Assembly: GCF_932526225.1 (NCBI RefSeq)
Contig: NC_064036.1
Coordinates: 11,773,181-11,837,180 of the forward strand
DNA length: 64,000 bases
Direction of reading: 5' to 3'
DNA from: Nematostella vectensis
Lineage: Eukaryota; Cnidaria; Anthozoa; Actiniaria; Edwardsiidae
Shown here: piece by piece, positions 23,201 to 38,200 of the stretch
Layout: the number at the start of each line of letters is the position of its first letter
Position numbering within the stretch: the stretch's first letter is position 1
Position numbers and translations under genes: made by a program
The notes under the pieces: model-generated
Seen by the model: only the letters and a program-made list of their open reading frames with translations
Database searches by the model: none
What the model was told of the DNA's origin: nothing

Positions 23201-26200
23201 TGAACCTGTTCGCATGCATGTTTGATTTCATTATAATTTTCCAAATCTTGGTTGAAAGTCATATGGATCCTCGCTCTGTTGTGCTTTCCTCGCCATGTTA
23301 TTATCATTTTAATCTCTTTTTTTAGATTGTTTATAAAAGAAAAAGCCTCAAATCAATAAAACCATCTTCCAGGTACAGCCGTATCATCACTGACGGTATG
23401 CCAGCAGCAGGTCCGCTACTCGATCCAGTCCCCTCTTGGCGGAAATGCGCCGCGGTGCAAGGAGGACGGTCGGTTCGAGGAGATTCAGTGTGATCACGTG
23501 ACGGGGTTCTGCTGGTGCGTAGACGACTCGGGCACGATCAAGGAAGGCACGAAAACAAACGGAACGATCGCGTGTGGAAACGCAAGTAAGGTCAATATGG
23601 GAGGGAGAGGTACGTTGCGCTCGATCCCTGCACATATATAGCGTTTTCGATTTTGCATTCCTCACCAAGAAATAGGCCATACTGCCCCTGGAAAATAAAT
23701 GCTGTCCATTTAAAAATTACTCGCTTGGCCTTGCGGCGAATTCTTGACATAGATGAAAATAATCAATTGTCCGTGTGGCAGGATTTTCTCTAAATATTTT
23801 GAGAAATAGTTGTCAAAATCTAAAAAAAAATTTGTTTATCTGGCCCAGATATGAACACAAGATGCTGGGAAGAGTACGTCCAGTCTGCTAGATCTGGCCG
23901 AGATGGAATCTTCACTCCCTGGTGTACCCCATCGGGTGCCTATAACCATCTGCAACTTCAAGGCTCTTATTACTTCTGCGTCAACGCCCGCGGTAGAGAA
24001 ATCCTGGGTACTAGGGTCAGCGTAGCTCTGGGTAGACCGGACTGTGGGGGAATGGGTAAGTCCGAAAACTCGCGTATGCCCGAAGTCCGACATGACGGGA
24101 AACCCCGCGCATGCGCCGACATGACGGAGAAACCTCTTGCCTGCGAACTGCAAAGAGATTTTGACATATTCCGTTTTGTCAAGGCCTCGCTTTCGTGCTT
24201 AATTTTCATCATCTGAAACCACGATCTATTAGAATTTGTATTCTTGATAACAGTGAGGGAAAATTGATGGTGTTCATTTGACCTCTAATAATGGGAGCAG
24301 ATCAGGGGATTAAGTAACCATCCATGCAAGAACTAGGCAACGTCCCATTGTCCTGCGGCAAAAAGCTTTATCATAGCTTTCTCACAAAGGATATTTTTTG
24401 TTATAAACACACAGGCACATGATAATATAATATAGCGAGATTTTGAGGAAATTACATAAAACAGGTGCTCCCTAATACATTTTATCTGAGATTTTCTGTT
24501 TTGAACCAATCAAAAGAAGAAAGAACAATAGTTTTTCTTGACATAATTTTCACAAGGTTCCACACGTTACATTTGTCTAATAAGCCATATTACACATACT
24601 AATAAAACCTAAAACTCAAGTATTTAAAAACGATAGGCATCATTTAGTTTTAAGTGTAACTAATGTTGTATTTTTTTTGTCTTGACCAATCAAATTTCGA
24701 ATATTAACAAAGGCATTTTTGACATACAAGCGTGCACATGCCGTTAGGTTACCTAGTTCCTACACAGAGCATTGGCTTTGATTATATTATAATTTGGAGA
24801 TATAGGAATACTGGCTTTGATTATTATAGCTTGGAGATTTAGTAATACTGGCTTTGATTATTATAGTTTGGAAATATAGGAATATGGACTTAACCCACTG
24901 AATCACGTGGCTATAGTATAATTTGACTCCAAAATGATGTCTAATGTCTCGTTAGTGTCGAAAAAAGCGCGTATTCCTACCTAAACTATTGATAAGGATT
25001 CCCATTTATGTATCTCATATGAAGTATCTTCTCGTCTGGGTTTAGTGTCGGCACGATTCATACCATCACCATGCCAACGTATGCAAGCCAAACAAGTCTA
25101 TGCGCCATTGTCGCTAGGCAGTTATATACCAGCGTGTAAACCAAACGGTAGCTTTGACAACATTCAGTACGAGAGCACGTACGGACAGAGTTGGTGTGTG
25201 GACAGCGAGGGCAAAGAGAAGAAAGGCATGCGCACAGCCGGGCTCATCATATGCCCACCCAACGGTAGGCACACCCAAACGCAACATAAAGTATCTTATG
25301 TGTGTGGTCTTCCGCCAAAAGTACAGAAATTAAATTCCCCTCTCTTTTATGTTAACGTGCGGAGACGGGGGAGGGTCGCTCATAACGCGAAAGACTTAGC
25401 GGCCTTTGCCAACACAAATTACCCATGCAACGTCAAAAATGGGTTACTGAGCTTTTTTACTCGATTTTGCGGAATGTATTATTCTTTCGCTATTTTCCAA
25501 CATCATCATTAAAGTAGGACTTTCAGACTATTTCAAAATCCAACAGATACACTGACTTACCAACAATGCCCATTTCTTACTGCAGCACCGCTGTCCCGAT
25601 GCCACCAGACACGTCAATCAATCTTCAGTGCGATCGAGCATGCGCAGAGCGCTCCGCTCTTCATCCCCACGTGTCGAGATGATGGCAGCTTTGCAGACGT
25701 ACAGTGTCATGGACTTACTGGAAATTGCTGGTGCGTGGACATGAATGGTATAGAAATACCAGGAAGCGTTACCAGAGGGCATCGGCCTGACTGCAAAAAA
25801 GCAGGTATGCAGTAAAAGCAAGAGGATTAGGTTAAAAATTCTGTCTTTGTAACTGTTTGTTTCTTCTACATTGTCCTAGCACAAACGACCTCATGTCAGA
25901 GGCAACGCACAGCCGCCTTGGGTCTGACTGGACGACCAAATTCAGCACGATATTTACCTCAGTGCAAGCCGACCGGTCGGTATGAAGAGGTGCAGTGCCA
26001 TACGGGCACCGGATTATGTTGGTGCGTGGACGAGAGGGGACAGGAAATCACTAGGACACGCACGTGGGGCTATCCTAGGTGCCACATGGCCCCAAAGAGT
26101 GAGTGCTATAACAGACGAGTGACATCTAGTGGTTGTAAATTTGTCGATTTGAATTGAACGTTGTGAATATTAGCAATCTTTAGAATATATCACGCGTATA

Positions 26201-29200
26201 TGCTAAGAGCTTTGCTAAAATAGCTAAACGAATGCAGACTGCACTCTCAAGAAATTACAAGCAATCCACGCATCTTCCAAATATCATTTCATGTCCAAGC
26301 TAACCAATTTTCATCATCGTATCTTCACAGCTTTTTGTTGTCTTGACGAAAAGACTTTCTGTTGTATCACAAAGCACCGGTTATCGATGACATCATGAAG
26401 TTCATTTTTTAGTCTATATCAAACATTTGGATCTATCTATCATTGAACAGTCTTTTTTAGAATAAGTATTTGAAAATAGACCTTACTCACGCACTCACTT
26501 CACAATAATAATAACATCGTATCAGAGTATTATCCTCACACGACTATCATCTCTACTCTTTATTTTCTAGGAGATGTATTCCCACTGGATCTAGCAATTC
26601 TAATTCCATCCGCATCCACTACCACCCTACCCTCCATCAAGGCATTCTTGCAGTCCCTAGTATCTCACCTGGAAATCTCCCGTCGCAACACTCACCTCAG
26701 CATCGTCGTGTTCTCCACCGATGTACGAGCGCCTTTGACCTTCTTCAACCTTCCTTGGAATAGCGACTCCGAGAGACGAGTACTAGACGTCATTCGCAGC
26801 CTGAGTACTGATTCTACGGATGCAAGGCTTGACCGCGGACTCAAGTACGTGGAGGATGAAATTTTTGCCGAGTCGAGTGGAGAGAGGACGGATTCCCAAA
26901 AGGTGGGTGAAATACTATGACAGCATTCGGTATTCGTCACAAATGTCTGTAGTTACAAGTGTAAGTCTGTAGTTTCTGTGCAAGTCTGTATTTTCTGTCC
27001 ATATGCTCGCATAAGGCTACATTGGTCTCAAAACGTTCTTACCACGTTACTTGTTCTTACCACGTTACTTGTTCTGCAGGCGCTCTTCGTCGTAATGGAT
27101 AAGGCTCATCCGCTCGACCAAGATGGTATCGTTTCACTGGGCGTGGCTACACGTGGTTTGAGGAATCGCGGTGTTCTGATTGCGACCGTCGGCGTGGGAC
27201 TGGACGCTAGGATCGAAGACTTGCTCACGGTAGCATCTGACCCATATCACGTGTTTACCGCACGGGGGTATGACGAACTTCCGGAAAACGGGCAAGTGAT
27301 GGCGGAAGTGATAAAAAATGCAACAAGGGACGTGCGTAGAGGTAACGTGAATGGGTTGTGAATATCGCGTACGTGATTGATACGTGATGCTAAACAGCTC
27401 GTGTATGAGCACAACCCGTTTCTTATTCAAACCACTCTTTTCATATTTACAACAATTCGTTTTTTTTTCTTTCAAAGTGGAGGAGCAGTGTAACCAGGCA
27501 AATGATGTTGGACAGCTAGGCTGCCAGGCCTCTATCCCTGCCTGGCATTATGACAGTGTTACAGGGCGGTGCCTGCAGTTTAGGTTCAGCGGTTGCGGTG
27601 GTAACGCGAACAACTTTCCAAATCACGAGTTATGCAGGAGAAAATGTGGAGGTTTGTGCGAGCTTATTTTGATCGTTAGGTGATTAGAATTAATTCGTTC
27701 TATCTTCTCGCTCGGGCCGCATTTAGGGCTCCCATTCGATCAGATTTCGGTCCTACAAATGATTATTTGCAAGAATTCATGTTTAATATTATTTTACTGT
27801 TTTTTCTCGCTGTCATCTCGAAATATTGGTCTGTACCTTTTGGTTGTAAGATTATCACAGCTTTCCCGCCCCCTTGCCCCAGGCTCTCTCAGAACGCCAC
27901 CCATGGATTTACTTCTGCTCTTCTTTTATTTGTTTTCAGGAGTGTTGCCGCTGTGTCTTGCCGAGAGAAGGCGGCGGGCACAGCTAGTTCTCGGGCACTT
28001 TACTCCAAACTGCACATCGTCTGGTCGCTATGAGCATATGCAATGTTACGGTACATCCGGGACCTGCTGGTGCGTAGATACCCATGGACGAGAGAGACCT
28101 GGTACTCGAGTGAAGGGAGGGTTCCTCGTATGTAACCAAGTGAAAGGTAAACGCTTTGCTGCTTCTTTATGGTGCAGGAGGATTTATTGGCGGGACAAGA
28201 AAAGGACGGAAGGAAAGGACGGATGAGACAAAAGAGTTAGAAGAAAAGAAGGGCGAAAGGGAAGGGACGGAAATAATAAAAAAGTAAAACGAAATGAAAT
28301 GAGAAAAGGAAAGAAAGAAAAAAGAGAGAAAAAATAGCAAACCTTATATTATCGAGATGAGAATAACGACAAAGGTATATGATGTAGCAAGGAAATTTAT
28401 TACATATAAACGATATTGGTTCATGATTTTCATTCCAATTCCTTTATTTCTTTAGCGCAGCTTTCTTTATGTTTAAAAGAACGTCGTAGAGCACTCGGGT
28501 TGTCGAGTGTACCGACTCATGGCCGACATGTACCCGACTGCTTACCGAATGGGGAATACGCTCAAAGCCAAACAATCGGGAATTCTAATTTCTTCTGGTG
28601 TGTTGACGCTTTTGGGGCAACTATTCCGAGATCGCAGCGATGGGGACGGGCTGCCTGTGCTACAGCATCAGGTACAAATCTAACCAAACACATTCTTTAT
28701 GGATATTTCGGAAATTTCATTATGATAGACGGCATATTTTTTCCTTCTCCCAAGCCTGGGAATGTCCGAAAAAGTGTCCGGACGCGAAAATCAGCGTGGA
28801 ATGTTCCAGTGACAAGGACTGCGCAGCTGGTTTCAAGTGCTGCTCATGCGGCGGTGGGAAAAGATGCACGTCTCGGAGATCGCCCATATCAGCACCTATG
28901 AGTAAGTAACAGGCTCGACGCTTTACTTCCTGCGCTTTGAGGATGGTCTGAAAGTAAGTAACCTAATCCCTTAGCCTGGAGTAATCGAGAGAATCGAACA
29001 CTAAATGGCCCTCTAAATGGGTCCTGCTCTACTAGCCTAAATGCGCCCTTGCTACAATATTTAGAATGTTATGGACTTATAACCGTACAAAATAGAGTAG
29101 ACTTTCTAATATCACAGTAAAACAATTCCTTGTGTGATATGAATGTCGTCGTAATAGTTTGAGGCATTTAGAGTGTTTTTTTTTTTAAAAAAAACCTTGG

Positions 29201-32200
29201 AACAATGTGTAATAATCAAAGTGAAGCAGTCAAGCCAGAGAAATTCGAGTGTATAGTATTTCACGCGCTTATGAAAACAATACTGTTATTTTAGGTTGAG
29301 CCTTTTACCAGATATCCCTCTTTATAACCGTCGCTCCTATTTCATCGTCTTGTTTTACTCTTGCCAGGCTGTGAGTTCGAGCGTCAGCAGGCAATGTCAA
29401 ACTCGTTGTTGAATTTCGTGCCGAAATGCGCCAAGGACGGGAGCTATAAGCATGCGCAGTGTCTTGGCAACGTATGCTGGTGCGTTGATCGCCATGGCAA
29501 CGAAAGACCTGGGACTAGGAGCATCGGGAGTGTCAAATGCGAGTCTAGGGGTAGGATAGCAGTTCCTAATGTGTGTTGTCTTCTTGTATTGCCCCCTGTC
29601 TCAGTAACAGAGTAATGTTTTGTTTATTGTTTTGTCTCCCATTTTTATCGTCAACTCCCCCATAATTCCTGTCTTACCCGGCATTCACTTTTCTCTTCAT
29701 TGCAGCCACCATCAGTCCATGTCAGCGTGAAGCTGCGCATGCGCGATCCGCTCGTAGACTTTCTGGATTTCCCTTCTTCGTGTCCCAGTGTCAGCCAGAC
29801 GGCGGCTTTACCCCTCTCCAGTGCCACTCGGCTACGGGATTCTGCTGGTGCGTAGATGGCAATGGAAACGAGCTTGCCGGCACAAGGGTTTGGGGCCGGA
29901 ACAACTGCACAGAAATCAATGGTAAGTAGGTAACATGAATAGCCTTATTAAGGGGAAATACCTTTAAGGGAAAACATTTTTCTGCCCCTGGAGGGATCGT
30001 GTGAAGTATAAAATGCTGGTCCTGTATTTTTAACTGCACTCTTTTATCATGCTCGGGGCGGAGGTCCGTCAGCCTTTTCGGGTGCTCCATAAGGTATTTA
30101 TTCCGCAGCCGTAAAATACAAGCCCTTTCTTCTTCTGCTATCCGCTGCCTATTTTTTTATTTTTTTTATTTTTTGGTCTAGCACGAATAATTTAGATTTT
30201 ACAAATGAGGGTAGGGGATTCTTTTATAACTTGTGAATCCTTACTTCCAAAGAAATGATCAATAACAACTGACCGATTTTCATAAGACAATGCGTGTACT
30301 TTAATAAACTTTGTCAGGGTAAATGAGAAAGATCCACCGCTGGTCGCATGATTTATCAATAATTTTCCTGCATTTCATTTGAAACGAGACATTTTTGATA
30401 GTAGACCTGCGAGTATGGTAACATATTTCACAATATTCAAGCAGCAAAAAGGGGGAGCGATAGGACCATCAATTATCACATTTAAATGTGCTAAGCGCTT
30501 TTAATTTTTGACTTTTTGTTTGTTTAATTACATTTTTGTGCTTTTGATGGAATGAAAGTGCAATTTTTTTTCCTTCCGCCCCCAAACATTAAAAAAAAAC
30601 TTATAACCCACTTTATAAGATTAAATTGAGAAGCATAATCAAATATTAAAAGTAACTGTGAAATTAATTGAATATGGCTGAACGAACAGGTGTTTATTTT
30701 TATTAATAAAGGTAGAACATAGAAGGTCCGGCCACAAACTTGATTTGCGGGCACCACAAGCAACGGCGAGGAAGTTGAGGAAACGGGAAAACTTATCTTG
30801 CGAATGAAAACCCATTACTTTACATCACAACAAGAGAAAAAAGAAAAAAGTCAATTAGACAATCGTCTCCCTACTCATTATACCTGAAATGCATACTGTC
30901 AAGTGGAGATGATTTTGCCTGATTTTAAACCGGGGCAGAGATACCAATAGTTCTTTTTGCGTGTTTTTGGCTCCCAAAAACTGAACGTCATCTCGTCATA
31001 TGTGGTAGAACTACCGGACAAAGAATTTGTAAACCTGACAAGGAAATCGATCATCCTGTCTGTATAATAGAGATGGACATTTTCAACACAAGACCATTTG
31101 ACATATTCGTCGCCTTTGACTCAGCCATAAACGTCACCTCGTCCATTCATACGACCGCCAGTTATATAAACATAGGCTTCTGTACAGCAGCTTTTCTAAC
31201 CGCCCTTGCTGGAAACTCTATGATCCTATTCGCTTACGTCAAAGATCCCTACAAGAATCTTCAGACGGTGCCCTCGAACTTACTAGTAGCTACTCTGGCT
31301 TTTGTGGATATTCTATCGGGAGTATTTTTTTTATTTCTTTACATTCTTTTACAGACATTGATGTCTATTCCGAGCAAAATTGATATATCATATATCCATT
31401 GGCAGGCAAGGTTTTTTGGCCCAGTATCAGTATGCCTGTCGCTAGCTTCCCTTTTTCTCCTTGTTGCCATGGCAATCGACCGCTACTTCGCCGTCACCCG
31501 CCCTTTAGCCTACAAGAGTCTGGTTACCAAGCAACGTATCATATGGGCTATTTTTAGCATTGTGCTTTACTCCCTTGCTTCTTTCACCTTGTTTCTGCTG
31601 AACCCAGGTTGGTTTCTATTTAGTATGTTTTTTGTCGGAAGTCACTTGGTCTTAGCTGCGTTTCTTATGTCTTGTCTTTACATCCGTATAATGGTCTCAA
31701 TTCGGCGCCAGTCCCGCGCGATAAGCCAGTCTGCTGACACCAACATTCATGCTCGCAGACTCATGCTAGCAAGAGAGAAAAAGGTGTTAGTTGCGGTGGT
31801 TATAGTTCTCTCTCTGTTTTTGTTCTCATTTATCCCTTGCTACATCACTACATTATTCTTGGTGGTCTGCTCTACCTGCTTGTCTTATAAGTTTGCGATT
31901 GCATTGTTATTTTCTGTCTCTCTCTTCAACTCCACCTGTGCATTCAACCCTTTCGTCTATGGAATCAGAGTCGACAAATTCAGGCAAGCCATCGGGTATT
32001 ATTCCTGCTCCAAAACTTAAACAATTGACAAATGTGCCCTCAAAGAGGGGCATTGTGAGCTTGAGAACTTCTACAAGATCCAGACAGAAGCTGGTCGCTA
32101 AGAGACTCATTATAATGTATCTAGGAACTAACTTTAATCTCTCACTTATATCTTTCAACTCACTCCCTGTACATAAAGAAAGTCTGTTTGTTCCTAAAAA

Positions 32201-35200
32201 AATAATTGTTTTACTTTTCATTCGGTTTTTGGGGACCGACGACACTGAATCCCTTTCTTTGTCGATCACGTGGTAGCGAATGTGTTTCATAATAATTTTC
32301 ACTGTGCAGGTTTTAGATGAAAAGGAAAATTTTAATGATCAGTAGCAAGTATATAATCCTTTTTTCAAATAATATTATGTTTGTCACCTTTCATTAAAAA
32401 AACTCAAGTTTCAAATAAACTTAGTTCTTCCCGGTTCTAGTATGTGACCATAATGTAATTAAGATTATGTAATTATGTAATAACCATTATGTACCTTCAT
32501 TACTTCACAGCTACAAAATTAATTTAATTTTAAGGTTACTCGGCACAGAGGCAAATGAAAATAAAGTAAATAAGTTATTCATTGTAATCGAATACTGTTA
32601 GAAATTAAACCTGAAATTAGATTTACAATTTCGTTTCATTTTTCTTTTTTATATTCCATCACCCTCTCATATATTGATTCAAATGAAAGCAAGAAATAGA
32701 AATGAATGTTTGAGACGCTCCCATATCGGTACCGTCAGACTGTTTGAGTATATCTTCTCAGAAATTAAAAAGCGGGACACATGTAGTGTCGGCCCAATAG
32801 TGACATGTTGCCATTTGCCAAGAAAATAAAGTTGAACATTAAATGATTAATAATGTCAAGCAAATAAAACTATATAGCTCAGTTCAATAACCAGAAATTT
32901 AATTATTGTGTAATTTACATTACTTTGTATAAACATATGACATGGATGACTGTATACATACGATGTCGGCAACTTATCATTTTTCTTTCAGCTATCTACC
33001 CCAGGATGGATTTTTGGGTTATTGATTTCTTTATTTGACTTGTTAGGAAACGATGGTAGACTGTAATAACCTCAGTATTTGTAAATTGTCTTATTTTTGG
33101 GCAAACTCTACTTCAATAGCAATATTCCGGAAACGAATAATTTCACGTTTTGCCTAGGGATGCAATTTTTTTATCTGCTAAACTTCTCAAGCGCAAGATC
33201 ATCTCTGCTCTGCATCTCTGCTCTGGAAATACTGTGGAGGTACTGGCCACACAAAAAGAAAAGATAACACATATTACCTCCAGCTCACTCGAATGTAACC
33301 ATCTATTGAGAAGATCTGCGGCTATTGAATAGGAACTATATAAGACTTGAAAATACCTGAAGAACACTTCCGCCACTTAAACTTATTGCGTTGCGAAAAT
33401 CATCAACAAAAACATTAAAAGAGGCTAAGAAAAAAGTTGGGTTATAGTTCCTCACGGAATTCAAAGAAAATCTGAAAAATAATATTTTTTAACGACTTCC
33501 TATGTTGTGAAAATAAATCGACAAAAAAATACTAGCAGAAGGTCAAGATAACTAACATGAGAAACGTCTTTGACGTGGAATTAAACTCATTTATTACATT
33601 CGTCAACGTGACAGACAAAGTCGCCTCGACTCTTTTACGTCGTGCATGGTGTCTTGGGAGTGGCTCCTCTTGTCGCCATATTTGGCAACGCCTTGATCAT
33701 TTTCGCATATGTCAAGGACCCCAACAAGAATCTTCAAGCAGTACCTACCATTTTGCTAGTAGCCACTTTTTACGATCTACTGTCAGGAATTCTGCTTTTG
33801 CTGCCTCAGAGTTTCCTATTTCTTGGAAATAGGAAACGTAGATTGCAAAGCGTTTTTGTAGGTCCTCTGATGGTCTGGTTTACTCTAGGTTCTTTGTTGC
33901 TTCTCGTTGCAATGACAATCGATCGATTTCTCGCCGTTACCCGTCCCTTGAGCTACCGGAGTACGGTTACTAAGCAACTCCTCGCAAGGATTATTTTTGC
34001 CATCGCCCTAAGTGGTACTTATTTAGCGCTCTTTTTATGGAAGTCACGTGATCATGACTGCCATAATCCTACCCGGTCTATACGCACGCATCGTCATTTC
34101 TATCAGGCACAAGTCCCGCGCGATCAGCCTGCAATCCGCTGACCCCAGCACCAATACTCGTCGGCTCGTGTTAGCAAAGAGAGAGAAAGGCCACAGTCGC
34201 CATCGTCCTTACGATGTTTTTGCTCACATTTATTCCTATCACCCATGTTCTAGCTGTGGTTTGTACGGACTGCAGAGCACAGGATGCCATGGTGGTCACA
34301 TGGGTTATTTCAATTGCTCTTTTTCTTTACACGTCAGCAACTAACCCCGTAGTGTACGGAATCCGACTCCAGAAAGTTTGTTGTGCCATCCTCCACTACT
34401 TCAGCTGCAAGGCATAGAAAATAACTATCCACTACTTTTTATTCGTATTTTTATTAACTATTAATTGCTCATTTATTGCTAATTTGATACCTGACATTTG
34501 TAATTTGTAATACTGCGTCCACATGGGTTGCCGAGGTGTTAAAAATTAAAATGAAATTGCCCCCGCCCCCACTTTTCTTAGAGAATAAAGGGTTACAAGT
34601 GTTACATATGTATAAATCGATTTTTTGATAAATCCTCTTTAACACATGGGATATAACCGAGAACAAAAATGGAAGGAAACAAATTATAAAAGCCATGAAA
34701 AGTACTGATAAGTAATAGAAATTGCCCGAGGATCGAACCTCCTTAGATCAAATGAAGCGAGAGAAAATAGACCATACTTCCATACATACGCTGAAACGTC
34801 TATCTAAAGCTTTACGGCTAGGCTGAAGATTTCGGCCCCAGCACCGCTATCTAGCGAGCTGTACAACACAAAGAAACCTAAGCACCCGCGCATTAATGGG
34901 GAGGCAATAACTAGGATCTCAGCCCTGTCTTAGTCGGTTACTCCACGCACAGCTCGCTGAGATGTCGACTGAAAAATATCGGGGTCTTTTTGGCGCTTGC
35001 GTCTCTTGGGAATTAGCGTGTTGCTATTGTGATGATACTAAATTCACTATAAAAGTTTAATTTAAATGGGCCGTAAAGTTTGGCACAACCGGCGCATTAG
35101 TTTACACAGCCGGAATATCGATTGAGAGAAGCCGCTTGGACGGACTAGAAACTAGTGATCTCTCTGTAATCGATTGAAAATAGTTGAAGTTGAATTTAGG

Positions 35201-38200
35201 TATTTTTCAAAGTTCGTCATCTAACCTCCTTCTTTTGTAGCTGAACTAACATTCAGTACGGTCTTTGAATGGATTTGTTGATAGTCATAAGCTGTATTAG
35301 CAACCTTTGTTCGAATGATTGGCATGACCCCTTCCCGCCAAAAAGTAATATTGGTCATGTATGTTTAGCTGTGAACCATGAGTCGAATCTACTCTTGGAC
35401 GCCAAAACATTCTTGACCCCGAAATTAAAGCTCGTTACCGACGAAACCAGGTAGCGTGCTGGTATTTTTAAATTACATTGGCGTTCTCCAACTATTGGCA
35501 CACGCTAACATTCAACTAAATTTTATCCAGCTAAATTCAACACATTATATTTTCGCGAACAAAGTGACCTTGCTGTATACCTTCTGTTCTGTGATGACGC
35601 AAGAACCTATCGGCTGTCAACCAATCACAGGCAACCACAACTTGGTGAACTCGACAACCAGGGACCGGAAAAGGAATTTCGAAAGAGGTTCCTAACACCA
35701 AGTTCTGGCATACGCACCTGAATGTTATTTTAGGCGCAGTTCGCAGCGAAGCTTTTGTAATACATGTAGAACTAGATGCAAAGCTTTACAAATAATGGTC
35801 GTTATAAATAGAGCTTTGGATCTAGGTAGAAATCACTCTTTAATAAATACAGCTACTCCCCTAGATCGTAGTTTGGATGTCTACGACACTATAGTAGTGT
35901 GGCAATTTCGTCATCATGCACAGAACGCTGGGCTTAATATCCCACCCGCTTTAGCATTTTGTTCTGCTTTGCTGTGTCGCGCACGTGCATATGACATGTT
36001 TTCGCGTTGCCGCCTTTAGCATTTTGTTCTCGGTGTTCAGTCGCGCACGTGCATCTTTCGTGCTTAGAAACGAGAAAATGAAGCTGAACTATGTCCAAAA
36101 GCGCGCGATCTTAGAAGGTACGTGTTCTCATTTAAGACAAAAGTGGAATATTCAGACACTTGCAACGCCATCGGGGGCGTATGATGATTATAAATAAAGG
36201 TAGTAATAACAATGTTTCTACTATACAACACAAAGGGTTTTTCTTAAACAATTGAGGCTTGGCAACCACAACTTGGACATTGAAACAGGGAGACACGATA
36301 GACCACATATACCCCCGGATGAGAGAAAGTGCACGATCTGCAAACTGGCAAAATAAACGGGAATAGAAAAGTAGGAGCACTTACTTGCAGTGTGTTCTGC
36401 ATATAATTCAATAAGAGAAACGTATTCTACTATAATAAAAAAAGAAAAAGATATTTGTAATAGACAAGCACAAGGGCCTTTCTATTTATAATAATAGACA
36501 ATAAGTAGTGGCAGGAGAACATGTTCTCCTGGTAGTGGAAAAGGAAAATATTAACATACAAAGGTCAAAATGGTATAATACAATTTTGAGTGCATTAGGA
36601 AAAGAAAGAAATGTCAATAATACCTCTCTGCACCTATGTACATTTTTTATAAGGTACCGAAAATCATCTAATTGTATTGTATTTTACCCCCCCCCTCCCA
36701 CTCCCTACTTTTGGGACCATTCCGTCGCCCCTGTCTAAAAAGCGTTGTTAGCGAATTTTGAAATACATATTGTATATTTATTCTATGCCTCCAACTCGCT
36801 TTTTTGCATACCAATAAACGAGTGGAACCATATAAAAATCGATATGGTAATTTTGATCTAAAATGGTAATAGTACCTATACCTATAGTTTCAGCAGTCAG
36901 TGAAAAGCTCAGATGGTTACTTATACGCTATTTAAAGAGTTCCTTTACCCACACCCATCCACCTTGCATAAAGCCACCAAGTTCACAGGGCCGTATCAGG
37001 GGGTAGAACCCCCCCCCCCCAATATTTAAAAAAATACAAGGAAATGACCAGTAGGGCGTGGCTGTCCCCTCGCCCCAATATTTTCTTAATCTTTGTGTAG
37101 TGTGCCCCCCAAATCTTACGTGGCCTGCTACGGCTCTGATTTTGGTCATGCATTTGTGTCCATCCCACCAGAGACGATGACAATGTGTCAATACCGCCGC
37201 TTGGCGTGTGAGCGGCACGACAAGGGTGTCGAGTGTTTGCCCTCATGTACCTCAGACGGCTCGTACAAGGAATTGCAGTGCATTCGAGACGAGTGCTGGT
37301 GCGTCGACAAATATGGCTACGAGAGACAGGCTACCCGCATGATAGGGAGAAAACACGACTCGTGTGGTCTTTTGGGTACGTGGTTCCTAGACAACTTAAT
37401 CAAACAAGTTTCTGAACGACGGATGGCAACCGGAAGTTTAACGTTTCCTTCTTTGTAAAGTTTTTAATCAAACTCAATGAAAGAGGTAGTGTTTGTTCTA
37501 CAACGCAGTCTTGATATGGAACCAGCTAGCGGCGCGGTAACGTTAAGCATAAACACCCTCTACTTCCGGTTGCCGTCCTTCCTCCGTGTTTCCTAAGTTC
37601 CCTATTGTCTCTTATAACAAATAAGTGAACCTTTGTACAGTAACAGCCGTGTAGCGAATGGATTTAAAGGGTCTTTGTCAGCCACTATTTTGTCATCCCA
37701 GTAATGTACCAAGTGTGAGAAAGACGTTTTTCTTCCAGGTACCATTTTCCTGATGATGGATTACAATCTATTTAATGTTGTCCTGCGATGGACAGTCTGT
37801 ATAGCTTCACCCTCAGACATGCCAAGTAGTAAGGCTCTCTCCTCCTAGTACGTGAGCTCAATAAGTTATCTCTACACAGCTTGGCTGACCCCCTGTCAAA
37901 TCCAGCGAAGATCCGCCCTCGGTCTGGACGGAATACCTGTGGTTGGACGATTCTTCCCAGAATGCAAAGCAGACGGGTCTTTCACGTCCTTACAGTGTGA
38001 TCCCGCAAAACGCGTGTGCTGGTGTGTGACGTCACGTGGTATAGAGGTCCCGGGGACACGTGGAATGCCGGGAGAGCGACCATACTGTGGTAGGTGGTGG
38101 TATTTCTACCTTGCTGGCCCGGCTTTCAAGTGAGTTTATTCAGAAATAACTGTTTTCGGAGTTTCGGGGAGGGCCGGCTAGCAGGCTAAAGTATTTCATT

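Noticed and set aside
34730-34880. Minus-strand GGTTCGATCCTC, a Pol III B-box-like motif, with a TAGCTCGCTAG-like A box upstream
   Set aside because: The boxes are too far apart for a tRNA and no cloverleaf forms; perhaps an old SINE.
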